NCBI GenBank assembly: GCA_902589825.1
Contig: CACIUL010000001.1
Span: 83,916-147,915, forward strand
DNA length: 64,000 nucleotides
DNA from: an uncultured Verrucomicrobiota bacterium
Lineage (GTDB): Bacteria; Verrucomicrobiota; Verrucomicrobiia; Verrucomicrobiales; DEV007
Direction of reading: 5' to 3'
Shown: piece after piece, positions 35,318-43,579 of the stretch
How positions within the stretch are numbered: the stretch's first letter is position 1
How the letters are laid out: each line of letters opens with the position of its first letter
Notes under the pieces: generated by a model
What the model was told of the DNA's origin: nothing
The model's database searches: none
What the model saw: only the letters and a program-made list of their open reading frames with translations
Translations under genes and position numbers: made by a program

Positions 35318-36697
35318 CTACTTCTTGTTCTTCTTGTTTTGTTTTTTCTTGGATTTTTTGCCAAAGGGCAGATCAAATTCTTTCTCCTGCGCTGCACCGG
35401 GGGTGCTGCGCCCACGGTCGAAATAGCTTTGCATCAATTTCTCCAGTTGGTTCACCACTTCGGCATTCGCTCCTGCAACATCCTTGGTTTCGGAGATGTC
35501 TTCCTTCAGGTTGTAGAGTTCACGTGTGCCATTGCGGAACATGATATATTTCCAGGGCCCCTGCCTGATGGCCAGACCTTCTGAGGCCTGATTGATAATG
35601 GCGCCCCGGGGTTGAACACCGGTTTCACCCAGTAAGCTAGGCAGGAGGCTGACACTGTCCTCAGCCGCATTGGCAGGCAGCTTGACCTGTAGGAGATCTG
35701 CGCAGGTTGCAAAGAAATCATTCAGGCAAATAACACTGTGATTGACGCTGCTTGGCTTGATTTTCCCGGGCCAGCGCGCGACAAAGGGTTCCCGGTGTCC
35801 ACCTTCATAAATACTGCTCTTGGCCTCACGCAAGGGAGGGTAGGACCGCCTGGCTGCGCCATTATCCCCGGTGGCAATCAGGAGTGTGTTTCTTGCTTGC
35901 CCATTTTTTTCCAGGGCATCCATGATCGCCCCCAGCATATGGTCGCCCTGATAGACCCAGTCACCGTATTTTCCTTCTTTTCCCTTCATGCCACTTTTTC
36001 CCACGAATTTCTCCGCCGGCACAATTGGGCTGTGTGGCGGGCACATGGGAAAATAAAGAAAGAAGGGCTGATCCTTCCCGGCGCGCTCAGTTAGATACTT
36101 CAGGGCCTGCTTGATCATGAGTGGCTGGTTTTCGATGCCCTTTACCTTGGCCACTACGCTGTCTTGCTCAATGATTGTCCCGATATTCCGGGCATGGGTA
36201 AAGCCGTAGAAATAATCAAAGCCAAGGGCGTTGGGGCCATCCGTCATGCGGGCCCCGATGGGAAGTTCCTCATCCTCCTCCTTTTTTCCATCCACCCAGT
36301 TCATGCCCAAATGCCACTTGCCGATACAAGCGGTGTGGTAGCCTTGTGCTTTCAGGAAAGAGGCCACCGTGAGGCGAGTCTTTGGAATAATGGGGGCAGA
36401 GTAGGTTTTCAGTACGCCATACTGGCCGATTCGGCAGGGGTAACGCCCGGTCAATACACCGTAGCGGGTGGGCGTACAGTTGGCGGCTGCTGAGTGGGCG
36501 TCCGTAAAGCGCATTCCCTGCTTTGCCAAGCGGTCGATATTGGGAGTCTTAAATGGGGAGTCTGCGCGATAACTTGTTGGCTGGCCATAACCGATGTCAT
36601 CAAAGAGCACGAAGATGATGTTCGGCGTTGACCGTTCTTCGGATAAAGCGAGAAGGGGATGTAGAAGTGCGATGAGTAATAGAGAAGATTTTTTCAT
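35318..36697 (-). CDS. formylglycine-dependent sulfatase (CTPTR), Lys-rich tail
   Basis: 459 residues, signal peptide 1-19 (ALSEE). 'NIIFVLFDDIGYGQPTSYRAD' (Asp33/34), 'AANCTPTRYGVLTGRYP' (Cys74) and 'LLIATGDNGAARRSYPPLREAKSSIYEGGHREPF' form the active-site shell; GDNG is a variant of the usual SDNG. It resembles the sulfatase at 23938-25392 and holds the same position in the duplicated pair. The tail is FGKKSKKKQNKKNKK, 13 residues with nine Lys. It starts 18 nt after the esterase gene at 36716, so the three may form one transcript. Confidence 0.92.
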   Translation of the reverse strand: MKKSSLLLIALLHPLLALSEERSTPNIIFVLFDDIGYGQPTSYRADSPFKTPNIDRLAKQGMRFTDAHSAAANCTPTRYGVLTGRYPCRIGQYGVLKTYSAPIIPKTRLTVASFLKAQGYHTACIGKWHLGMNWVDGKKEEDEELPIGARMTDGPNALGFDYFYGFTHARNIGTIIEQDSVVAKVKGIENQPLMIKQALKYLTERAGKDQPFFLYFPMCPPHSPIVPAEKFVGKSGMKGKEGKYGDWVYQGDHMLGAIMDALEKNGQARNTLLIATGDNGAARRSYPPLREAKSSIYEGGHREPFVARWPGKIKPSSVNHSVICLNDFFATCADLLQVKLPANAAEDSVSLLPSLLGETGVQPRGAIINQASEGLAIRQGPWKYIMFRNGTRELYNLKEDISETKDVAGANAEVVNQLEKLMQSYFDRGRSTPGAAQEKEFDLPFGKKSKKKQNKKNKK

Positions 36698-36715
36698 AGC
36701 TGCTATCGGAAAGGA

Positions 36716-38806
36716 CTATTTCTTCCTTAATTCACTGACGGTTTTGCGGAGTGCCTCCAGCTTATCTGTAAATTCGGGATCATATTCCTTTAGTTGACGA
36801 GAAAGCCACGGATCGGTTTTGAATTCATCCAGGAGATATTCCATCCGACTGATCTTGCTCTCGATCTGGGCCTTGGCATCACCCTTGTTCAGGTCCTGCT
36901 CCAGAGCAGGCAGGTCAATCTGCATTTGCGCGATCCTGCGCTCCATTGCCTGGCGCTTGGCCGTTTCGCGCAAGGCCTTAATCTTTTCCTCGCTGGCCTG
37001 TTTGGCTTTCGCTGAATAGTTCATGCCCTCGGGAATGGGCCAATCGTCAGTCCTGAAGGTTGGCACCGGGATGCGCTCGCGACCGACAAGGTTGCCGGTG
37101 GGCCAGTTTGCCCAACCATAGCGGGCAGCAACCGGTTCCTTGACCAAATCACTGCTTAGTTCAATACACCACTTGTTATCGAGCTTGGTCTCGCGTGCCT
37201 TGGCCGGATGCCAGTGGCTGTCTGCTCCTGCAATGACAAAGCCAAGAATGGGCGCCTTGCCCTCGCGTGGCATGGGTAATACCTGCCAGGAGGCATTGTT
37301 TTCAATATGCTTCCAGCGGTCATGCACCACCGGGTCCTGATCAAAGAAGACAAAAAGTTTATCATCTTTCTTTTTCATTTCGGTGAACTGGTTTCCACGG
37401 TGCACGACCTTTTTCCCATACACCCTGGCAAGTGCCCATAGTGAGGCGTATTCGGCCACCGGCAGTTTTTCAGCCGGGTGAATATAGGAATTGCCGGTGG
37501 GATAAGTGGCAATCATGCCCGCATGCGGATCGTTTTTAAGCGCTCGGCGTTGGATGTCGCGAATAATGGCATAGCCCTCGGCCACAGCCGCCAGCTCGGG
37601 TTCGATACCGAAAGTCCCCCAGCCGGGCTGACTGATACAGCCAAAGGGAAGGGTGTCATCACCAAAGGCTTTACGGAAGGATACCGGCACCTTGGGAAAC
37701 GTGGACTCGTAGCGCGTCCAGCGCATAAAGTTGTTGTTCTCACCCTGGTAGTAGAGCACACCCCGCAGCCCCAGTTGTCGAATCGGCATCACGGTGGCGT
37801 TAAACAATCCGGCGGGCGGACTCCATCCGGCGCGGGCATCACCGGGTTTCTTGGGCAGGCGTAAACGCGGTTCCTTTTTTCCCTCGGCTTTGGCCTTGGC
37901 AACCTTGGCCACATGTTCTTTGCGTGCGGTATCACAGTTCTTTTCCCATGCCTTCATCAATTCGGCGACCTGTTTTGGGTTATCCCAGATGGCGGTTTGC
38001 GCATCGTGTTCGGCCAGCACCGTTTTCATGAGATTACCTTCGATGTTGTCCAGCTCTTCGCGCAGGCACCATGTTTGGCCCAGGGTTCCTCCGCGGGCGA
38101 CATTGATGATTCCGACGGGCACCTTCAGGTATCGATGCAGGAACAATCCGTAAAGGTAGGGGACTGCAGAGAAGCGTAGTGCGTTTTGCGGAGAGCATTC
38201 CTGCCATTGAATTTTTTTGCGAACCTCGTCTAATGGCTTATACCACGAATCCTCCCAGGCGATGTAGCGCAGGCCCGGAAAATCCGCGGAGGCTGCTTCA
38301 CGATCCTTCCGGTTGAAATTGCTCCACCCCATGTTGCTTTGCCCGGCGCAGAGCCAGATCTCCCCGATCAGCACATTTCGGGCCACCGTTACTTTTTGGC
38401 CGGACTCAGCAATGAGCCAGGTGGGCTGGAAGCTGGCCTTTGCAGGAGGAAACTGCACACTCCAGCGACCGTCCTTTCCGGCCTTTGTATTGATTTTTTG
38501 GGTTTTCAGTCTGGGTGGATTTTTCTCCACATAACGCATCGTTACCGAGTAGGCATCATTGTCCTTTCCGGCGACGGCAGATTCACCAAGCTTTTCCATA
38601 GCCGCGGCTCCCAGGGTCGCGTCCTGAGTGATGGTTACATTCACTTTCATTTCAGGGCTGGCCCACCCCCACAGGGTAATCGGCTTCTGCTGCTGCAAGA
38701 CCATGTTGTCACTGATAATCTTGGCAAAGCGGATCTCCTCCGCATCCTGAGCAGTGACCGAGGAGACCAGGGAAAATGCCATTAATATAGAGAGAATAGA
38801 TTTCAT
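36716..38806 (-). CDS. SGNH sialate O-acetylesterase-like protein (large)
   Basis: 696 residues from ATG 38806 (MKSILSILMAFSLVSSVTAQ, signal peptide). The classical sialate O-acetylesterase layout is clear: an N-terminal beta domain ('KIISDNMVLQQQKPITLWGWASP'), 'LIGEIWLCAGQSNMGWSNF' near 157 with nucleophile Ser, 'VLYYQGENNNFMRW' near 352, and a C-terminal beta domain. A long Lys/Glu-rich helix ('TARKEHVAKVAKAKAEGKKEPR') is inserted before the second half, and the last ~110 residues are a charged coiled-coil-like segment ('KALRETAKRQAMERRIAQMQ'), an unusual extension that could mediate oligomerisation. It lies 18 nt upstream of the CTPTR sulfatase. Confidence 0.87.
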   Translation of the reverse strand: MKSILSILMAFSLVSSVTAQDAEEIRFAKIISDNMVLQQQKPITLWGWASPEMKVNVTITQDATLGAAAMEKLGESAVAGKDNDAYSVTMRYVEKNPPRLKTQKINTKAGKDGRWSVQFPPAKASFQPTWLIAESGQKVTVARNVLIGEIWLCAGQSNMGWSNFNRKDREAASADFPGLRYIAWEDSWYKPLDEVRKKIQWQECSPQNALRFSAVPYLYGLFLHRYLKVPVGIINVARGGTLGQTWCLREELDNIEGNLMKTVLAEHDAQTAIWDNPKQVAELMKAWEKNCDTARKEHVAKVAKAKAEGKKEPRLRLPKKPGDARAGWSPPAGLFNATVMPIRQLGLRGVLYYQGENNNFMRWTRYESTFPKVPVSFRKAFGDDTLPFGCISQPGWGTFGIEPELAAVAEGYAIIRDIQRRALKNDPHAGMIATYPTGNSYIHPAEKLPVAEYASLWALARVYGKKVVHRGNQFTEMKKKDDKLFVFFDQDPVVHDRWKHIENNASWQVLPMPREGKAPILGFVIAGADSHWHPAKARETKLDNKWCIELSSDLVKEPVAARYGWANWPTGNLVGRERIPVPTFRTDDWPIPEGMNYSAKAKQASEEKIKALRETAKRQAMERRIAQMQIDLPALEQDLNKGDAKAQIESKISRMEYLLDEFKTDPWLSRQLKEYDPEFTDKLEALRKTVSELRKK

Positions 38807-38877
38807 TATTTTCCGGTTGCTGGAGATGCTTATGATAGTTTGCATGGGAAAAATTTTTCAAATGGGTAAGACGTTTC

Positions 38878-40062
38878 TCATCGTTTCGGGGTAACCTTAT
38901 CCCGATACGCATTCAATCTTTTAACCGAATCGTGCAGTCCGGGACGTTCTGTGAGATCTTTGCCAAAGAACCCCTGCTTAACGCCGGGCTTGCCGAATCC
39001 CTTCGGAGTATCCACTGGGTTGCACCAGAAGACGCCGACAATATAATCAGTGTCGAGTGTGGCCTTAACGTATTCAGAATATGACTTGCCTGCGGCGACC
39101 GAATCTGCGGCTGGTTTCCAGCTGCGGATGTCTTTGTCGCCGTCCCTGAATCGAATGGCAAAGTCGCAGAGAAGAATAGGTTTGCCGGTTTGCTCGTAAA
39201 TGGTGTCGAGCTGATCCTTGGGGAATCCTCCTCGGAATGGTGGTTGTATGGCGATGCCGTCGACGTAGGGGAGCATTTCCTCCAGAACCTCGGGAACGAG
39301 CGTGGTGAATTGATTGAACGCGCTTAAACCGAAACGCTCTCCGAAAACCAGTCGACCGGGGGCATGTTTACGCTGAGCTTGGCCAACAACGCGAAAATAC
39401 TCACGGGCGATGAGACGAAGGAAGGCCAAGTCGCGGGCTTTTCCTTCGTCACCATTCCACTGGGTTAGAAATTTTTGGTAGGCCTTTTGACCGGGTGCCT
39501 CCTTGGGCAAGTTCTGAATAAATTCCACCCAGTTGTTTCCGGAAGGATTATTCAGGGGCCAGGATGCGAGATCAGTCCAGCAGTAGCCGATGAGGTTGGG
39601 GTTGTTACGGCTACGAAGGCAATTTGCCTTCACTCCGTTCGTAAGCTTAGCCTGTACCTTGAGGTCGAAAACGTCAATGAATCGCACGGCATTCTTGCCG
39701 CGGTAGTAGGAAATCGGCACGAGATGATTCCAGCTTTCGATGAAAGGCATGTCTTTACGGAGCGGTTCCGGGCAGCCGTATCCGTAGGCGTTGAAGCCGA
39801 CTTCCTTGCACGCTTTCGAAAATTCTTCAAAATCGATATTGGCATCTAGGTTGCCGGCATGGGTAATTCCATGGGCAAAGAAGGGTTTGCCATTGGGCAT
39901 GAAGAGCCAATGACGTCCCTTGATTTTTCCCAGAGTGATCTTCTCGGTTTTCCCTTTTTTTGCATTGAGCTTTGAGGTTTGAGCAAAGCTTTTGAAGCTG
40001 ATGGTAATTACACTAAGAGAGAGCAGTACCTTGAAGAATCGGCTTGCTTGGCTTCGTTTCAT
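38878..40062 (-). CDS. glycoside-hydrolase-like TIM-barrel protein
   Basis: 394 residues with a signal peptide (about 1-27). 'GRHWLFMPNGKPFFAHGITHAGN' is the opening found in agarase-like (GH50/GH86-type) and related clan-A proteins. 'EEFSKACKEVGFNAYGYGCPEPLRKDMPF', 'NNPNLIGYCWTDLASWP' and 'DYIVGVFWCNPVDTPKG' follow the order expected for a TIM barrel. 'RLVFGERFG' offers one catalytic Glu; the position of the second carboxylate reads 'PILLCDFAIRF', that is Asp or Cys-Asp. Either the enzyme uses a shorter nucleophile or it is catalytically altered. It may cut a sulfated galactan-type chain. It follows the HEYHH lipoprotein by 55 nt. Confidence 0.72.
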   Translation of the reverse strand: MKRSQASRFFKVLLSLSVITISFKSFAQTSKLNAKKGKTEKITLGKIKGRHWLFMPNGKPFFAHGITHAGNLDANIDFEEFSKACKEVGFNAYGYGCPEPLRKDMPFIESWNHLVPISYYRGKNAVRFIDVFDLKVQAKLTNGVKANCLRSRNNPNLIGYCWTDLASWPLNNPSGNNWVEFIQNLPKEAPGQKAYQKFLTQWNGDEGKARDLAFLRLIAREYFRVVGQAQRKHAPGRLVFGERFGLSAFNQFTTLVPEVLEEMLPYVDGIAIQPPFRGGFPKDQLDTIYEQTGKPILLCDFAIRFRDGDKDIRSWKPAADSVAAGKSYSEYVKATLDTDYIVGVFWCNPVDTPKGFGKPGVKQGFFGKDLTERPGLHDSVKRLNAYRDKVTPKR

Positions 40063-40117
40063 GAGAGCAGGTAATCTTTCATTAAAGGTTAGTGTGGTTT
40101 CATGTCTCTTCTTTCCG

Positions 40118-41131
40118 CTACCGGAATATTGCCATTACCTCGTTATCTGTCTGGCGTATAAAAGTGTCAAATTTTTGATAAAATTCAGCAAGTGACAAAC
40201 CCATGTGTTTTTTGAATGCTGCTGATTTTCCGATGCGGGGAATGTCATAATACCAGTTTTTCAGGACGATGGCGGTATCAATTTGCTGCACATATACCAA
40301 GTATGCTGTCGCCCATGCTCCGAGCATATAGTAGACCTGAGCAGATGTTCCCGAATCCCAGTAACTTTCATTATACAATTGCCAATCCTGCGTTGTGGCC
40401 AGGAACTCGTTGATGCCGGGACGACCAATGTTGGCGCCTGATTTTCTTAACTCCAGCATATAATCCTTGAAGTCTATAAGTCCAAGGTTCTCCATGAACT
40501 TGGCGGAACTGTAGGTCGCCATGCCTTCGGCTATCCACGAGTTGATATTTTTCTCGGATGTCCGCTCTTGTCTGGTATCACAATGTGCCATCTGGAAAAC
40601 ATGGTGATACTCGTGGAGAGCTCCCCATGTATTCTCAACCGGGTCCTTCTCTCTTCCTTTGGCGTTCGTCGTGACGTCCTCGTAGAGTATCGGTGGCTCC
40701 TGAGTCCAAGTCAGTCCGCCTTCAGCCTTGCCCGATAAAACAGACTTTATTTCGGTAGTGACGTTCTGACGATTGAGGAACTCCTTAACCTGTTCTTCCG
40801 CAGCGGGGAATCGGGGGCCCTTGTTGACCCGGGTCATGGCCCGCTGGCGATAAATTTCGCGAACACTTTGCTCGCTGTCAGGACCCAGCAGGTAGACGTA
40901 ATACGGACCATAGTTGCCGAAGTAGTCGATGGCGTATTGCAGTCCGCGTTGATAATTTTTGACCAGCGTACCATCGGCATTGAGTCCGTCAGCAACAAAC
41001 AAGATCGGCTCGACTGTTACGCTAGCTTCCACATTTGGAGAAGCAGGAGTATTGTCTTGTGATTGCGGTGAATTCTTCCCGACACACCCCACAAGCAACA
41101 AGGCGATAGCAATTGAGGCCAGTGTCTTCAT
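40118..41131 (-). CDS. putative HExxH metallopeptidase-like lipoprotein (HEYHH family, copy B)
   Basis: About 337 residues from ATG 41131 (MKTLASIAIALLLVGC); lipobox LVGC predicts lipid anchoring at Cys16. 'WGALHEYHHVFQMAHC' near residue 172 is the HExxH motif, and 'SWIAEGMATYSSAKF' 24 residues later supplies the candidate Glu ligand. 'FGNYGPYYVYLLGPDSEQ' and 'YMLGAWATAYLVYVQQ' match the protein at 26771-27760, although overall identity is low and several loops differ. It lies 162 nt after the esterase at 41293 and upstream of the GH-like gene. An exported zinc peptidase is plausible but unproven. Confidence 0.75.
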   Translation of the reverse strand: MKTLASIAIALLLVGCVGKNSPQSQDNTPASPNVEASVTVEPILFVADGLNADGTLVKNYQRGLQYAIDYFGNYGPYYVYLLGPDSEQSVREIYRQRAMTRVNKGPRFPAAEEQVKEFLNRQNVTTEIKSVLSGKAEGGLTWTQEPPILYEDVTTNAKGREKDPVENTWGALHEYHHVFQMAHCDTRQERTSEKNINSWIAEGMATYSSAKFMENLGLIDFKDYMLELRKSGANIGRPGINEFLATTQDWQLYNESYWDSGTSAQVYYMLGAWATAYLVYVQQIDTAIVLKNWYYDIPRIGKSAAFKKHMGLSLAEFYQKFDTFIRQTDNEVMAIFR

Positions 41132-41292
41132 TGGGAATGAGGCAGCATGACTGCCTCCTTGGGATATCACCAGCAATTTGTTTTTCCCTCTTGCCTGAGC
41201 GAAGTGATGCCCCCAGGGCTCAGCTCACAGGGGGTTGGTGATGTGACTCCCGATGGTCTTGATATGCGACCAGCGTTTCTCCAGTTGATTGG

Positions 41293-42147
41293 TCATGATG
41301 AAGATGGCATTTTGGCTTTGATCATCATGTCGGCATAAACCTTGGCATATCGATGCCCGAGCAGGATGCACGACTCACGGTCAAAATGTACCTTGGCACG
41401 AGCAGCCGGGCTGCAGCCGGTGGATTCGACAAATCCAGTATGAGGTATTTTTTCCGGTAAGCTTCGAAGGATCTCCTTAATTCGACTAATACGCGCTACC
41501 CGATCCGGTGCCTTGTGATCTTTGCCGGTGCCATAGAATTCCGCCAGGTTTCCGACGATGAAGGGCAATCTTAGGTTCCCAAGGTCCTTGCGGGTATCTT
41601 CAATCAGGCAATGCAGCCTCTTCTCATAGGCGTCGGTTCTCGTTTGCTCGACGGTGTCCGATTCCCCTTGATGCCACAGCACACCCTTTAGGGTCCCGGC
41701 TTGCATGGCAGCCTTTGCGTGACGGATGGCATCGCTGTAAATTTCAGATCCTTTGCCCAGTTGCTCGATGCTCCTGCCACCCCAGGCCATCGGAATCAAT
41801 CCGACCACGATCCCGGGCTTATTAGCCACATAAGCCTCCGCAAAAGAGATGCCCGGCCCGAAGCGCTGTTTTTTATTGGGACGCCTGGGGTGCAGCGGAT
41901 GGGCGCCGGGTGCCCACTTCGGCCCTGCTCCTTCTTTGGAATAAAGCATTTTAAGCACATGGGGAACCGGTTGGGTATCACCGGCTGCTAAGCCAACGCC
42001 TCCAGACATGTTTGACTGCCCCATCAGGAGGAAGAGATGGAAGTCCTCCTTGGAGGACGGAATATCCGCGGGTGCTCCGCCACTTGCCATGGGGGCAAGC
42101 AGGACAATGGAAAGAACGTATGAAAAACGGCGGACCGTGGAATGCAT
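41293..42147 (-). CDS. SGNH sialate O-acetylesterase-like protein (short)
   Basis: 284 residues, signal peptide about 1-24. 'FHLFLLMGQSNMSGGVGL' gives Ser45 as nucleophile and 'KGVLWHQGESDTVEQ' near 157 is the conserved WxQGExD block. The C terminus 'VHFDRESCILLGHRYAKVYADMM' holds the Asp-x-x-His-type region (a His follows in LLGHRYA). This compact form, without the N-terminal beta domain of the 36716 and 53066 enzymes, resembles the DUF303/SASA single-domain type. It starts 12 nt after the sulfatase at 42160, so deacetylation and desulfation appear coupled. Confidence 0.87.
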   Translation of the reverse strand: MHSTVRRFSYVLSIVLLAPMASGGAPADIPSSKEDFHLFLLMGQSNMSGGVGLAAGDTQPVPHVLKMLYSKEGAGPKWAPGAHPLHPRRPNKKQRFGPGISFAEAYVANKPGIVVGLIPMAWGGRSIEQLGKGSEIYSDAIRHAKAAMQAGTLKGVLWHQGESDTVEQTRTDAYEKRLHCLIEDTRKDLGNLRLPFIVGNLAEFYGTGKDHKAPDRVARISRIKEILRSLPEKIPHTGFVESTGCSPAARAKVHFDRESCILLGHRYAKVYADMMIKAKMPSSS

Positions 42148-42159
42148 TATTTAAGGGAT

Positions 42160-43575
42160 TTATTTTCCACCCAGATCATTTTTGCTGATTTCGGTCAGCT
42201 TGTCTTTCAGTTTTGCCTTCATGGTAGCCAGGGTTTCGGCGTAAGCGGGGTTGTCGATGAGGTTGACGTATTGTTTGGGATCTTTCTCCATGTCATAGAG
42301 TTCTCCGGATTTTCCGTAGTCGAGAAAGGCCCAGTTTTCTGTGCGTAGCAGCCTGCCTTTGCCACTGGACAGGGCGGCATCGCGGACCTTGACGGCAGGG
42401 TCGTCCAGCATGCCCGATATGTCCTTGCCCTGAATGTTACCTGGGATTTTCAGGTCACACAGTTTCGAGACCGTGGGATAGAGATCGATTAATTCTGCCA
42501 GAGAATGGCACACTGCCGGCTTTTTTCCCGGCACGCAGATAATGAGCGGCACCTTGGCTGACTCCTCGTGAATGCTGACCTTTTGCCACATGTCGTGTTC
42601 ACCGAGGTGGTAACCGTGGTCGCTGGTGAAGATCACGATGGTGTTGTCGCGCTGGCCAGTTGCCTCCAGAGCAGTGAGAATCTTGCCGACCAAAGCATCG
42701 ACGAAGCTGACCGATGCGTAGTAGGCGCGGAGCGTGCCTTTCTGTTGGTTCAAGTCCATTTTGTAATTGGCAGTCGTTCGCTTATTAGCCGAATTCTGGG
42801 GAATATCGTCCTGATCACCCGGAATTTTGGGCGGCAAAACAATTTTGCCGAGCGGGTAAGGAGCAAAATATTTTTTCGGAGCGACCAAAGGAACGTGTGG
42901 CCGTACGAATCCCACCGCCAAAAAGAAGGGCTTTTCCATATCCTTGTATTTGTGGAGGAGTTCGACAGCTTTCTGTGCCGTTTTGCCGTCCGAGTGAACC
43001 AGATCATCCCCCTCGGCCGCGACGACATTGAAGCTTTGGCTGCTACCAGTACCTTTCTTCAAGCCACCTGGATTATTCGACAACTGTTCGGCGAGTCCGG
43101 ATACCTTCGTTTCCGGGCCCTTGCTATTGTAGGCCTCACTCCATGATTCCGGATCGTCGGCCCCGTCACTGCCCTTTGTGATGTCGGGAGGAACGCCCAT
43201 GTGAAAGACTTTCGAAATGCGCGCACTGTGATAGCCATTCTTTTTAAAGTGCTGCGCCCAGCTGTCCTTGTCTTCACCGACTTCCTTGCGTCCGCTGGTG
43301 TAACCCGACGCCTTGCTGGCATAGGGGTAATAACCGAACATCAAGGAGGCGCGTGAAGGGCCGCAGAAAGTGGCCTGGCAATAAGCGCGGGTAAAAAGCG
43401 TTCCTTGAGTGGCCAGTCTGTCGATGTTCGGGGTCTTGCACAATGTATTGCCGTAACAGCCCAGCGCGGTTGAGGTCAGGTCATCAGAAATGATGAAGAG
43501 CACGTTCTGTTTCTCGCCGCCGTTGAGCAGGCTGGAGAACAGGACAAACAGGATGAGAAGGGATCGGTAAATCAT
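42160..43575 (-). CDS. sulfatase resembling iduronate-2-sulfatase (CGPSR)
   Basis: 471 residues, signal peptide 1-19. The start is supported by AAAGGAT 8 nt upstream. 'QNVLFIISDDLTSTALGCYGN' gives Asp31/32, 'YCQATFCGPSRASLMFGYYP' gives Cys71, and 'VIFTSDHGYHLGEHDMWQKVSIHEESAKVPL' is the region characteristic of iduronate-2-sulfatase-type enzymes; a Lys-His-rich central loop ('EQLSNNPGGLKKGTG') is present. It would desulfate uronic-acid-type residues, but the specificity is only suggested by family resemblance. It begins 4 nt after the Gfo/Idh/MocA gene stop. Confidence 0.92.
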   Translation of the reverse strand: MIYRSLLILFVLFSSLLNGGEKQNVLFIISDDLTSTALGCYGNTLCKTPNIDRLATQGTLFTRAYCQATFCGPSRASLMFGYYPYASKASGYTSGRKEVGEDKDSWAQHFKKNGYHSARISKVFHMGVPPDITKGSDGADDPESWSEAYNSKGPETKVSGLAEQLSNNPGGLKKGTGSSQSFNVVAAEGDDLVHSDGKTAQKAVELLHKYKDMEKPFFLAVGFVRPHVPLVAPKKYFAPYPLGKIVLPPKIPGDQDDIPQNSANKRTTANYKMDLNQQKGTLRAYYASVSFVDALVGKILTALEATGQRDNTIVIFTSDHGYHLGEHDMWQKVSIHEESAKVPLIICVPGKKPAVCHSLAELIDLYPTVSKLCDLKIPGNIQGKDISGMLDDPAVKVRDAALSSGKGRLLRTENWAFLDYGKSGELYDMEKDPKQYVNLIDNPAYAETLATMKAKLKDKLTEISKNDLGGK

Positions 43576-43579
43576 TTGG

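Noticed and set aside
42568..43146. Plus-strand frame of 192 codons inside the iduronate-type sulfatase
   Set aside because: Antisense shadow of a gene with intact CGPSR and metal motifs.
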